NCBI RefSeq assembly: GCF_023101685.1
Contig: NZ_CP082164.1
Coordinates: forward strand, 9,300,001-9,364,000
Source: Bradyrhizobium sp. 186
Lineage (GTDB): Bacteria; Pseudomonadota; Alphaproteobacteria; Rhizobiales; Xanthobacteraceae
Length of the DNA: 64,000 nt
Direction: 5' to 3'
In this document: one piece after another, positions 37,416 to 46,112 of the stretch
Position numbering within the stretch: position 1 is the first letter of the stretch
Layout of the letters: each line of letters starts with the position of its first letter
Notes under the pieces: generated by a model
Databases searched by the model: none
What the model saw: the letters and a program-made list of their open reading frames with translations, nothing else
What the model was told of the DNA's origin: nothing
Translations under genes and position numbers: made by a program

Positions 37416-38597
37416 ATGTTGCTCGATCATCCTTCCGACGGACCGACCGCTATCCGCACGCAGTTTGGCGCAATTTTTGTGTCTTTGGAACTGAGCCGTT
37501 CGACGTGGGTGATTACGTCACTTTCGCCTGGTACGGGCGAGAAGATGTCCAGGCACAGCGTCACGGCCGGCGATACGGCTGAGCTGATGAAGCTGTTTGC
37601 GGAACTCAGGCGCAAGGCGGAGGCCAGGACCCGCGAGAGCTATCCGATCATCACGATCCAGGAAGCTGGGCTGGACGGGTTCTGGCTGCACCGTGTTCTG
37701 CAACAGAACGGCATTGAGAGCCACGTGGTCGATCCCGCCTCGATTGCGACGTCGCGACGGCGGCGGCGGGCCAAGACTGACAGGCTCGATGGCGAGGCGC
37801 TGTTGCGGGCGCTTCTGGCCTACAAGCGCGGCGAGCCGCGGGTCTGTGCGATGGTGGTTGCGCCCTCGCCTGAAGAGGAGGACCGGCGCAGGCTGTGTCG
37901 CGAACGAGCGACGCTGATCGCCGAGCGCATCACGCATGTGAACCGGATCAAGGGTCTTCTGTTCGCGCAGGGGATATCCGACTACGTGCCGCTGCGGCGC
38001 AATCGGCGGGCGCGGCTTGAGGCCTTGCGCACGGGCGACGGGCGGGAGCTGCCTTCGCATTTGAAGGCGCAGATCGGCCGCGAGCTCGATCGGGTCGAAC
38101 TGCTTCTGGAACAGATCAAGGCGGTCGAGGCCGCGCGAGATGCTCTGCTGGCCGCAGCCCGGAAGCCTGCAGACAAGAACGCTGCAGACAAGGTCGCGCC
38201 GGATCCGGTGGCGATGCTGCTGGCCTTGAAAGGGCTCGGCGCCAACTTTGCGGCCGTGCTCTGGTCGGAGGCGTTCTACCGGCAGTTCTCCAACCGCCGC
38301 CAGGTCGCCGCCTATGCGGGGCTTGCGGCGACGCCGTGGCAAAGCGGAGGCATCCGGCACGAGCAGGGCGTGTCGAAGGCCGGCAATCCCAGGCTGCGGA
38401 CCACAATGATCCAGCTCGCCTGGCTGTGGATACGTCACCAGCCGCAGTCGGCCCTGACGCGCTGGTTCAAGGAGCGAAGCCCGCAAGGCCGCAAGCGCGC
38501 GATCGTGGCGCTGGCGCGCAAGCTTCTCGTGACCTTGTGGAAGTATGTCACCGCGGGCGAGACCATCGAGGGGGCCGTGATGAAGCCCGCCGCCTGA
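37416..38597 (+). CDS. IS110-family transposase (DEDD/RuvC-like plus Transposase_20)
   Basis: A 393-residue recombinase. The N-terminal RuvC-like domain shows FVSLELSRSTWVITSL, ITIQEAGLDGFWLHRVL and RAKTDRLDGEALLRALLAY, carrying the acidic positions (the first is Glu rather than the usual Asp). A coiled-coil follows, then the C-terminal Transposase_20 domain with LLALKGLGANFAAVLWSEAF, AAYAGLAATPWQSGG containing the conserved serine, and SKAGNPRLRTTM. Full length, no frameshift, so likely functional. ATG 37416 has GGAG upstream. Confidence 0.92.
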   Translation: MLLDHPSDGPTAIRTQFGAIFVSLELSRSTWVITSLSPGTGEKMSRHSVTAGDTAELMKLFAELRRKAEARTRESYPIITIQEAGLDGFWLHRVLQQNGIESHVVDPASIATSRRRRRAKTDRLDGEALLRALLAYKRGEPRVCAMVVAPSPEEEDRRRLCRERATLIAERITHVNRIKGLLFAQGISDYVPLRRNRRARLEALRTGDGRELPSHLKAQIGRELDRVELLLEQIKAVEAARDALLAAARKPADKNAADKVAPDPVAMLLALKGLGANFAAVLWSEAFYRQFSNRRQVAAYAGLAATPWQSGGIRHEQGVSKAGNPRLRTTMIQLAWLWIRHQPQSALTRWFKERSPQGRKRAIVALARKLLVTLWKYVTAGETIEGAVMKPAA

Positions 38598-39113
38598 TCC
38601 GGACCGCACCAAGCGGCGTGCTTCGCCGCCCGCGCGCAACGAAAGAACCATAACCCATCTGCCGAGGCCCGATCAGTCTCGGAAGATCCGGGTGGACGAA
38701 CCGATGGATTGCATGGCTTCAAACGCCGCAACGAAGAATGGCCTCGTCCTCTCGAGCCTGCCCGCCGCAAGCGGAATCGTGGTGCAGTCGCCTTGTGCGA
38801 CGACCGAATGTGAGTTTGATCTGGCAAGCAACCCAGATCGTCGAACCGGCTCGACCCTTGGATCGCAAATGCGAGGATGGCAGATGCCCTGACAGAACCG
38901 CCAACGCGAGGAGCTCCTATCGGCCCAACGCACCAAGCATGATGGCGTGCTCGCTCAACTCAAGGCCAAGCCGCTTCGCGGCGGCCCTAACAGGCCGGCC
39001 TTGACTTGATCTGCGCGCGCCATCCTGCAGAACCCGCGGTCGGGACGAAGAGGTGGCTGCAGTCGAACAAAAAGGTGACTGCTCATCCTTGACATACACA
39101 TTCCCCATGTGAG
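38598..39113 (+). other. Long 3' non-coding segment of the IS, candidate guide (bridge) RNA region
   Basis: About 516 bp after the transposase with no convincing gene; only short open stretches (for example 38892-39009). In the IS110 family a structured RNA from a non-coding end bridges donor and target DNA, and in IS1111-like members it comes from the end downstream of the transposase. The length and position fit, but I have not derived a fold or guide loops. Confidence 0.4.
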
Positions 39114-39171
39114 CAATCCAGACTTTCACCGCGGAGGGATCCTGGATTGCTTCGCTACGCTCGCAATGACG
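39114..39171. repeat. Right part of the split REP-like palindrome
   Basis: Runs CAATCCAG ... CCTGGATTGCTTCGCTACGCTCGCAATGACG. Joined to 37319-37340 it restores one complete palindrome of the same family as 61263-61339. Confidence 0.75.
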
Positions 39172-39181
39172 GCGGTTGCAG

Positions 39182-40842
39182 TCACACCTTCCCGTCCACC
39201 ATCACCTCGATCAGCTTCGTCCCCGGCCGATTGAACGCGGACGACAAGGTCGCCTTCAGCTCGCGCGGGTCGCTCACCTTGATCGCCTCGCAGCCGAGCG
39301 CTTTCGCGATCCCTGCGAAATCAACCGGCGGATCGACAAAATCCATTCCGACGTAGTTGTCGTCACCGTGGAAGGCGAGCAGGCGCTGCTTGATGATACG
39401 GTAGCCGCCATTGTTGGCGATGACGACGTTGAGCGGCAGCTTGTGATGCGCCGCCGTCCACAGCGACTGGATCGAATACATCGCGCTGCCGTCGCCGGAG
39501 AAGCACACCACGGGGCGATCCGGATTGGCAATGCTGGCGCCGACGGAGGCAGGCAGGCCCCAGCCGATGCCGCCGGAGGCCAGGCCGTGATAGCCGAAGC
39601 GGTCGCGGTGCGCGCGCAGCGCCGTGATCTGGCGACTGGAGGTAAGGCCTTCGTCGAAGAGAATGGCGTTGTCGGGCATCGCCTCGACCATTTGCAACAC
39701 CAGCCAGTCCGGATCGATCGGACTACGGTCGGCGGCCTTGCCGATCTGCTCGACCAGCGCGGCGCGGCGCGCGGTCCAGTTCTTCGGCGCGAGCTCGGCG
39801 AGGCGCTGCTTTGCGCGGCTCACCAGTGCAGCGCCGCCCATTTCCTTCAGCACGGGGATCAGCGCGCGCAGCGTTTCCTTCAGGTCCGCCTTCAGCGCGA
39901 TCTCGGCGCCGTAGTTCTTTGCGATCTCCCAATCGACCAAGCCAATTTGCACGATGCCGAGGCCGTCCGGCAGCGCATCGACCTCGCTATAGACCGACAT
40001 CCGCAGGGGATCGCCGCCGAGCGCGATCAGCAGATCGTACGGTGCGAGCGTATCGCGCGCGACCTTCTGCACCCGCGCCAGCGTGCCGACGAAGCTCGGG
40101 CTCTCGGAGAGGAAGTGCGAACCGTAGGGCGTCGAGGACTGATAGGCGGCAGCGCCCAGCAGCTCCGCGAGCTCGGCGGCCTCCTTCAGCGCGTCGCTCT
40201 TGACCACCTCGTCCATGGTGACGATCACGGGGCGCTCGGCCTTCAGCAGGCGCGCGGCAAAGGCCTTCAGCGCCTCATCGGACGGCTTTGTGCGCGCGTC
40301 GATGCGGGTCGAGCGGCCTAGATCGATGCTGGCCTCGCTGTTCAGGATGTCACCGGGCAGCGAGATGAACACCGGCCCGGTCGGCGGCGTGGTCGCGACT
40401 TTTGCGGCACGGCGGACGATGCGCGGCAGATCCTCGAGCCGCGTCACCTCGACCGCCCATTTCACCAGCGGCTCGGCCATGCGCACCAGCGGCCCGTACA
40501 GCACCGGCTCCATCAGGCCGTGGCCCTGCTCCTGCTGGCCCGCGGTGAGGATCATGGGCGTACCCGTGAACTGCGCATTGTAGAGCGAGCCCATTGCGTC
40601 CCGAGGCCGGGCGCTACGTGGACGTTGCAGGCGACGAGCTTGCCGGAGGCGCGGCTGTAGCCGTCCGCGATCGCGACCACCAGGCTCTCCTGCATCGCCA
40701 TCACATAGGTGAGATCCGGATGATCCTTCAGCGCATGCATGATCGGCAGCTCGGTGGTGCCGGGATTACCGAACAGATGCGTGATGCCCTCATCCTTGAG
40801 CAGCGCGAGAAAGGCGGAGCGGCCGGTGATCTTGTTCTTCAT
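39182..40842 (-). pseudogene. TPP-dependent decarboxylase (benzoylformate-decarboxylase-like), frameshifted
   Basis: Two overlapping reverse-strand frames together make one TPP enzyme. The first (40842 to about 40600) reads HLFGNPGTTELPIMHALKD and MAMQESLVVAIADGYSRASG with the catalytic TPP-activating Glu; it breaks after HVAPGLG. The second, one base off, resumes at AMGSLYNAQFTGTPMILTAG and runs through FSGDGSAMYSIQSLW and VIANNGGY (the GDG...NN cofactor motif) to 39182. Adding one base near 40600 (normal members have GxGNAMG here) restores about 553 residues, the full family length. Either a fresh deletion or a read error. It would convert aryl 2-oxo acids to aldehydes, matching the aldehyde dehydrogenase nearby. 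Confidence 0.82.
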
Positions 40843-40966
40843 ATTTCCTCCAGGCCTCGCGGGCGTTGCCGCAAGCCGGGGGCATGATGGCCGAAGTCGG
40901 AGGATGCGCGCAATGGAGCGCGGTCATGGCTGCGTTGCGCGGGCGAGCAGAGCGCGCAGTTTCGCG

Positions 40967-41470
40967 CTACATCTCCTCGCGCCCCAGCTCGAACGGATCC
41001 TCTCCGCCCGCGCGCTTCTTCTTTTTCGAGCGCTGCCAGACCACGCCGGGAAAGCCCTTCAACGGCACCAGCGGCTCGCCGGTGTAGGCCCATTCCTGGA
41101 GCTCCTCGATCGCGATGTGATAAAGCGGCTGCCGGCCGGTGCGCTCATTGAACAGCGCGCGGGGAATGTTGACCATATGCGGTCCGCGCGGGCGTTCATA
41201 GGCGATCGGTGTGCCGCAACGGGCGCAGAAGCTGCGCGCGGTTTGTGTCTTAGCGTCTTCGTAGCGGGTGAGCGCGGTCTTGCCCGCGGTAATGCGAAAA
41301 CGCTTCTTCCAGCTTCCGACATAGGTCGCGTAAGCCGCGCCGTGGGCGCGGCGGCTGGCGGCGGAGTGATCGTGCCAGGCCCAGCGTGCGGGAATGTCGA
41401 TCTCGAAGGTGACCTTGCCGCACAGGCATTGGCCGGTGGCGGTTCCTGCGGATGCAGCGGCTTTGGCCAT
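40967..41470 (-). CDS. GFA-family (glutathione-dependent aldehyde-activating-like) protein with missing cysteines
   Basis: A 167-residue protein of the beta-tent GFA fold. The outer zinc ligands are present (QCLCGKVTFEI near residue 14 and FCARCGTPIAYE near 81), but the central CHC-x-x-C cluster that normally precedes RRA is replaced by WHDHSAASRRAHG, with no cysteine. Glutathione or active-site zinc binding is therefore doubtful or altered. ATG 41470 follows GGAG. The C-terminus is lysine-rich (SKKKKRAGGE). It lies in a same-strand group with the TPP enzyme, reductase and aldehyde dehydrogenase. Confidence 0.8.
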   Translation of the reverse strand: MAKAAASAGTATGQCLCGKVTFEIDIPARWAWHDHSAASRRAHGAAYATYVGSWKKRFRITAGKTALTRYEDAKTQTARSFCARCGTPIAYERPRGPHMVNIPRALFNERTGRQPLYHIAIEELQEWAYTGEPLVPLKGFPGVVWQRSKKKKRAGGEDPFELGREEM

Positions 41471-41514
41471 GGTGGGTTTCTCTCCGTCGTCTTGCGAGGG
41501 CGACAATACACCAT

Positions 41515-41571
41515 TGTCATTCCGGGACGCGCCGAAAGGCGCGGGCCCGTCCGCGTCGCCCCGGAATGACG
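41515..41571. repeat. REP-like palindrome (GTCATTCCGGG type)
   Basis: TGTCATTCCGGGACG at the left and CGCCCCGGAATGACG at the right, with an inner GCGCCGAAAGGCGC hairpin. Lies between the GFA and reductase genes. Confidence 0.7.
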
Positions 41572-41582
41572 GAGGAGAATAC

Positions 41583-42710
41583 TTACGCCGGCGTCAGTTC
41601 GTCATACACCGGATAGTCCGTGTACCCCTTCTCCTCGCCGCCGTAGAATGTCGCGCGGTTGTACGGCGTGACCGGATAGTCGTGCTCCAGACGCCGCGGC
41701 AAATCCGGGTTGGAGATGAAGATGCGGCCGAAAGCGATGATGTCGGCATGGCCATCGGCGATTGCCGTGTTGGCGGTATCGCCGGTGAAGCCGCCGGCGG
41801 TCATCAACACGCCGCTGTAGAGCGGGCGGAACAGCACCATCGCGGACGGCACGTTCTGCCAGTTGACCTCGGCGCGTCCCGACCCGCTGGAACGCGGCTC
41901 GATGAAATGCAGATAGGCGAGCCCGAGCTTGTCGAGCGCCTTCACCACATGCGTGTAGAGCGGCATAGGGTCGGCCTCGCCGGAATCATTGGCGATGCCG
42001 TGCGGCGACAGCCGCACGGCGACGCGGCCCGCGCCCCAGACGTCGATCGCGGCCTGCGTCACCTCCAGCAGAAGCCGCGCGCGGTTCTCGATCGAACCGC
42101 CGTATTGATCGGTGCGCTGGTTGCTGCGCGACTGCAAGAACTGCTCGAGCAGATAGCCGTTGGCGCCGTGAATCTCGACACCGTCGAAGCCGGCGGCAAG
42201 CGCGTTCTTCGCGCCTTGCCGGAACGCCTCGACGATCTCCTTGACCTCGTCCGTCTCCAGCGCGCGCGGCGTTTCGTAATCGGAAACCTTGCCGTCGGCG
42301 GTCATCGCCTTCATGCCTTCGGCCTTGATCGCGATTGCAGAGGCAGAGACCGGCAGCGCGCCGCCATGGAAGGAGGAATGCGAGACCCGGCCGACATGCC
42401 AGAGCTGGAGGAAGATGATGCCGCCCTTGGCATGCACGGCATCAACCACCTTGCGCCAGCCGGCAATCTGCGCTTCCGAATAGATGCCGGGCGTGGCTGG
42501 ATTGCCGCGGCCATGCGAGAGCACGGGAGACGCCTCGGCGATGAGCAGGCCGCCTTGCGTGGCGCGCTGGCCGTAATATTCGGCGTTGAGCGGCCGCGGC
42601 GAAAAGCTCTCGCGCTCGGCCCGCATCCGGGTGAGCGGCGCCATCGCGACGCGATGCGCGAGCTTGTACGGACCGACCTGCAACGGTTTGAACAACACCT
42701 CGAATTTCAT
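41583..42710 (-). CDS. Alkene reductase (old yellow enzyme family)
   Basis: A 375-residue FMN enzyme reducing activated C=C bonds of enals, enones or nitro compounds with NAD(P)H. Landmarks: LAHRVAMAPLTRMRA at the FMN site, LQLWHVGRVSH, EIHGANGYLLEQFLQSRSNQ with the substrate-binding H-x-x-N pair, RTDQYGGSIENR, and the phosphate-binding GRIFISNPDLP. Start ATG 42710, the first residue of the conserved N-terminus; the frame is open further upstream without conservation. Next to an aldehyde dehydrogenase, it fits detoxification of electrophilic carbonyls. Confidence 0.93.
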   Translation of the reverse strand: MKFEVLFKPLQVGPYKLAHRVAMAPLTRMRAERESFSPRPLNAEYYGQRATQGGLLIAEASPVLSHGRGNPATPGIYSEAQIAGWRKVVDAVHAKGGIIFLQLWHVGRVSHSSFHGGALPVSASAIAIKAEGMKAMTADGKVSDYETPRALETDEVKEIVEAFRQGAKNALAAGFDGVEIHGANGYLLEQFLQSRSNQRTDQYGGSIENRARLLLEVTQAAIDVWGAGRVAVRLSPHGIANDSGEADPMPLYTHVVKALDKLGLAYLHFIEPRSSGSGRAEVNWQNVPSAMVLFRPLYSGVLMTAGGFTGDTANTAIADGHADIIAFGRIFISNPDLPRRLEHDYPVTPYNRATFYGGEEKGYTDYPVYDELTPA

Positions 42711-42829
42711 GTTGACCCCAATGGCTATGGAAGGATGCGTATCATATAGCGAGGGGCGGCCCACCGGAAAAGGCGCCGCCCCTGCAAAAGCAAATATTCC
42801 CTCTAGCGGGACGCGGGAGGAAATAAGCG

Positions 42830-44326
42830 TTACGCCGTCTTGATCCAGACGGCCTTCACGTTGAGATATTCCTCGACGTGCTGCTTGCCGGACTCGCGGC
42901 CGTAGCCGCTCATCTTGTAGCCGCCGAACGGCATCGCCGGGTCCATCGCCTGGTAGCAGTTCACCCACACCGAGCCGGCACGCAAGCGTTTCGCGACGTG
43001 GTGCGCCTTGCTGACCTCGCGCGTCCACAGGCCGGAGCCGAGACCGAAGGTGGTCGCGTTGGCGCGCTTGACCAGCTCGTCCATGTCCTTGAAGGCGATC
43101 GCGGAGATGACGGGACCAAAAATCTCCTCCTGCGCGATGCGCATGTTGTCCTGCACGCCGGCGAATACCGTTGGCGACACGAAGAAGCCCTTCGACAGCG
43201 CGCCCTCGGTGACGCGGCCGCCGCCGGCGAGCGCCTTGGCGCCTTCCTTCTGGCCGATGTCGAGATAGCTGGTGACACGTTCGAGCTGCTGCTCGGAAAC
43301 GAGCGGACCGATCTGGGTGTTGGGATCGAGACCGTTGCCGACTTGCAGCTTCTTGCCGAACTCGGCGACGCGGCCGACGAACTCCTCGTAGATCGACTGC
43401 TCGACGAACAACCGCGTGCCGGCGCTACAGATCTGGCCGGAATTGGCGAACACGGCCATCGCGGCGCCCGGCACCGCAGCATCGAGATCGGCGTCGGCAA
43501 ACACGATGTCCGGCGACTTGCCGCCGAGCTCGAGCGAGACGCGCTTCAGATTACCGGCCGAGGCGCGAATGATCGACTGCCCCGTGACATGCGAGCCGGT
43601 GAAGGCGACCTTGTCGACGTCGTGGTGCGAGGCAAGCGCAGCACCCGCGGTCTCGCCATAACCGGGCACCACGTTGATGACGCCGGGCGGCACGCCCGCT
43701 TCCATCGCAAGCTCGGCGATACGCAGCGAGGTCAGCGGCGCCTCTTCGGCGGGCTTGAGCACCACAGTGCAGCCGGTCGCGATTGCGGGACCGATCTTCC
43801 AGATCGTGGCGGTCAGCGGGCCGTTCCAGGGGATGATGGCGCCGACGACGCCGATCGGCTCCTTCAGCGTGTAGGAGAAGATCTCGCCGGGTAGCGAGTT
43901 CTCGACGGTCTCGCCATGGATCGCGGTGGTCTGGCCAGCGTAGTAGCGCAGCATGCCGACGGCGCGCAGGCGATAGGCGCGGGTGCGGCTGACCGGCGCG
44001 CCCATGTCGAGAGTGTCGAGCTGCGACAATTCGTCGAAATTCTTCTCGACGAGGTCGGCGAGCTTGAGCAGCAGGTTCTGCCGCTCGAACGGTTTTACTT
44101 TGCTCCACGGCCCCTCGAAGGCGCGGCGGGCAGCCGCGACCGCGCGGTCGATGTCTTCCTTGTCGCCCTCGGCAACGGTTGCGAGCAGCTCGCCGGTGGC
44201 AGGATTGTGGGTCTCGAAGCGCTTGCCGGACGCAGCGTCGACCCACTTCCCGTCGATCAGCATCTGCTTGTAGGACCCGTTCGCGAACGGATGGCGCGTG
44301 ATCGGAATAGCCTGCGACACAGCCAT
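42830..44326 (-). CDS. Aldehyde dehydrogenase
   Basis: A 498-residue NAD(P)-dependent enzyme. It carries the Rossmann segment KPAEEAPLTSLRIAELA, FTGSHVTGQSII, the general base in LELGGKSPDIV, the catalytic cysteine in NSGQICSAGTRL, and EEIFGPVISAI. ATG 44326 has GGGAG at proper spacing. The IPWNGPL variant and QICSAG resemble broad-range aliphatic/aromatic aldehyde dehydrogenases. Context with a TPP decarboxylase and alkene reductase suggests an aldehyde-generating pathway. Divergent from the SDR gene. Confidence 0.93.
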   Translation of the reverse strand: MAVSQAIPITRHPFANGSYKQMLIDGKWVDAASGKRFETHNPATGELLATVAEGDKEDIDRAVAAARRAFEGPWSKVKPFERQNLLLKLADLVEKNFDELSQLDTLDMGAPVSRTRAYRLRAVGMLRYYAGQTTAIHGETVENSLPGEIFSYTLKEPIGVVGAIIPWNGPLTATIWKIGPAIATGCTVVLKPAEEAPLTSLRIAELAMEAGVPPGVINVVPGYGETAGAALASHHDVDKVAFTGSHVTGQSIIRASAGNLKRVSLELGGKSPDIVFADADLDAAVPGAAMAVFANSGQICSAGTRLFVEQSIYEEFVGRVAEFGKKLQVGNGLDPNTQIGPLVSEQQLERVTSYLDIGQKEGAKALAGGGRVTEGALSKGFFVSPTVFAGVQDNMRIAQEEIFGPVISAIAFKDMDELVKRANATTFGLGSGLWTREVSKAHHVAKRLRAGSVWVNCYQAMDPAMPFGGYKMSGYGRESGKQHVEEYLNVKAVWIKTA

Positions 44327-44508
44327 GGCTGCACTCCCTGTCAGGTGATTGATTGGTTCGATCTGGGCGGGATCGTTAGCTTGGTAGAATACTGCGATGG
44401 CGGATAGGCGTAAAGTCGGCGCGGAACGAAGACCTCCCATGCCGACTTGTGCAGGGTCGCGCCACCGCCATGTTATAGCTCTATTAGGCCCCTCTCCGGA
44501 GACGCCCC

Positions 44509-45354
44509 ATGCCGCATCCCGTCATCGCCAAAGACAACGTCGCCGTAATTACCGGAGGCGCATCCGGCATCGGTCTTGCCGCCGCCATGGCCTTCGTGCG
44601 TGCCGGCATGAAGGTGTGCATCGCCGATATCGACCAAGGCCGGTTGGCGGAAGCCGCAACAAAACTGTCATCCGTCGCGGTTGCCACAAATGTGATGACC
44701 TCCGCGGTTGATGTCGGCAAAGCCGAGAGCGTGACGGAACTGGAGCGCGCCGTGCGCGAACGCTTCGGCGGCACCGACATCCTCATGAACAATGCCGGCA
44801 TCCAGCCCGGAAGCACGTTATTCGGCGAGCCCGACAACTGGCAGCGCATCATCGGCGTCAACATGTGGGGCATCATCAACGGCTCGCGCATCTTCGCGCC
44901 CGACATGATCGCGCGCGGCAACGCCGGCCTCATCATCAACACCGGCTCGAAGCAGGGCATCACCACGCCGCCGGGCGATCCCGCCTACAACGTGTCGAAG
45001 GCCGGCGTGAAGGCGTTCACCGAGGCGCTCCAGCACGAGCTGCGCAATACGAAAGACTGCCGCATCACCGCGCACCTGCTGATCCCGGGCTTCGTCTTCA
45101 CGGGACTCACCGCGAAGGGCCGAACCGAGAAGCCGGCGGGCGCCTGGACGCCGGAGCAGACAGTCGATTTCATGATCGCGCGGCTGGAGGCCGGCGATTT
45201 CTACATCCTGTGCCCTGACAATGATGTGCCGCGTGCGCTCGACGAAAAGCGCATGCTGTGGGCGGCCGGCGATATCGTCGAGAACCGTCCGGCCCTGTCG
45301 CGCTGGCATCCGGATCATGCGGAGGCATTCGCGGCGTTCGTGAAGGGTGACTAG
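44509..45354 (+). CDS. Short-chain dehydrogenase/reductase
   Basis: A 281-residue NAD(P)-dependent oxidoreductase: AVITGGASGIGLAAAMAFV (TGxxxGxG), MNNAGIQPGS (NNAG), a Ser in NTGSKQGI, and the catalytic YNVSKAGVKAF (Tyr-x-x-x-Lys). The Asp after the second strand (IADIDQGRL) favours NAD. GGAG precedes the ATG. It is divergent from the aldehyde dehydrogenase and could handle an alcohol/carbonyl of the same pathway; the substrate is unknown. Confidence 0.9.
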   Translation: MPHPVIAKDNVAVITGGASGIGLAAAMAFVRAGMKVCIADIDQGRLAEAATKLSSVAVATNVMTSAVDVGKAESVTELERAVRERFGGTDILMNNAGIQPGSTLFGEPDNWQRIIGVNMWGIINGSRIFAPDMIARGNAGLIINTGSKQGITTPPGDPAYNVSKAGVKAFTEALQHELRNTKDCRITAHLLIPGFVFTGLTAKGRTEKPAGAWTPEQTVDFMIARLEAGDFYILCPDNDVPRALDEKRMLWAAGDIVENRPALSRWHPDHAEAFAAFVKGD

Positions 45355-45364
45355 GCGCCGCGGC

Positions 45365-45571
45365 CTACAGCGTCTCTTGCTGCTGCCCGCACTGCTTGCA
45401 GGCGAACTTGACGCGGGTCTGGCCCTTCGGCGCCTGCACCCGGTTCGGCGCGCCGCACTTGCCGCAGACTGCCTCGATGCGAGTATCGCCCTGCTTGACG
45501 ACGACACTCTTCTTTTCCATCGATTCGCGGATCAGGCGCTCGGCCTCCTCTCGCAGGGATTGTTTGGACAA
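45365..45571 (-). CDS. Small zinc-ribbon protein (68 aa)
   Basis: Two CxxC knuckles (VCGKCGAPN and ACKQCGQQQ, about 17 residues apart) form a likely zinc ribbon after a charged N-terminal helix (LREEAERLIRESMEKK). The start is TTG 45571 with GGAGACGAG upstream. Function unknown; small zinc ribbons of this sort are often nucleic-acid or protein adaptors. Confidence 0.65.
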   Translation of the reverse strand: MSKQSLREEAERLIRESMEKKSVVVKQGDTRIEAVCGKCGAPNRVQAPKGQTRVKFACKQCGQQQETL

Positions 45572-45654
45572 AGCTCGTCTCCGCCTCTGAAAGCGCGAGA
45601 GGCATATCGCACCCGCGTTGAAATCACAATCGGCAACGGCGGCCCATCAAGATG

Positions 45655-45858
45655 TCATTCCGGGGCGACGCGCGGCGAATGCCGCCAGTCGGCGCGGACG
45701 GAAAGCGGCATGCTCGGCGGATAGCTGGTGAGGTCGAGCCCGTCGATGGCGCGGCTCACGACCTGCTCTTTCCAGTGATCGCTGAGATAGGGCAACAGCG
45801 TCGTGCGCGTGCCACCGACCGCCGGGTGGATGTCGCAGTCGATCCGCGTCACCGCCAT
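45655..45858 (-). pseudogene. Truncated amidohydrolase (N-terminal remnant)
   Basis: The first 59 or so residues read as the start of a metal-dependent amidohydrolase (TRIDCDIHPAV metal-ligand DxH motif, then LLPYLSDHWKEQVV). Homology stops after SVRADWRHSP and the frame runs into a REP arm (TGTCATTCCGGGG at 45652-45664). Members are normally 350-400 residues, so most of the gene is gone. Confidence 0.65.
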
Positions 45859-46112
45859 GGATGCTTCCTCGCGCAGTTTTTATTGGCGGTGTTCTTTGCG
45901 CCGCACGGGCAGAGTGCTCCGGCCGGCGCCGACGCGCAAGAGCGCGAGGCAACGCGCGAAGACATGGCTCGGGTGCGTCTTCGCACATGCAACACGCTCT
46001 GTCGCTAACCGCCGCGCCCAAGCACACTCCAAAGACTGACTAAAATTTCGCCTGTTGCACTCCGACGGGCCCGCTTAGCTTCAACGCAGCACTCACTTCC
46101 ACCGGAGTTCCC

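Larger units (their letters stand above)
37341..39113 (+). mobile_element. IS110-family element, IS1111-like, inserted in a REP palindrome
   Basis: Boundaries come from the interrupted REP: the left arm ends ...GCGAAG at 37340 and its continuation CAATCC resumes at 39114, giving a 1773-bp insert with an ambiguity of about 2 bp because AG occurs at both junctions. Subterminal inverted repeats ATGGGGAGTG (37346-37355) and CATTCCCCAT (39099-39108) match at 9 of 10 positions and lie a few bases inside the ends, a feature of the IS1111 branch. One transposase gene, then about 516 bp without a gene. No long target duplication, as expected for this family. Confidence 0.75.

Noticed and set aside
45861..46043. 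Small forward frames between the amidohydrolase remnant and the dihydropyrimidinase
   Set aside because: Several overlapping short frames, one with a hydrophobic stretch, but no convincing start or ribosome-binding site.
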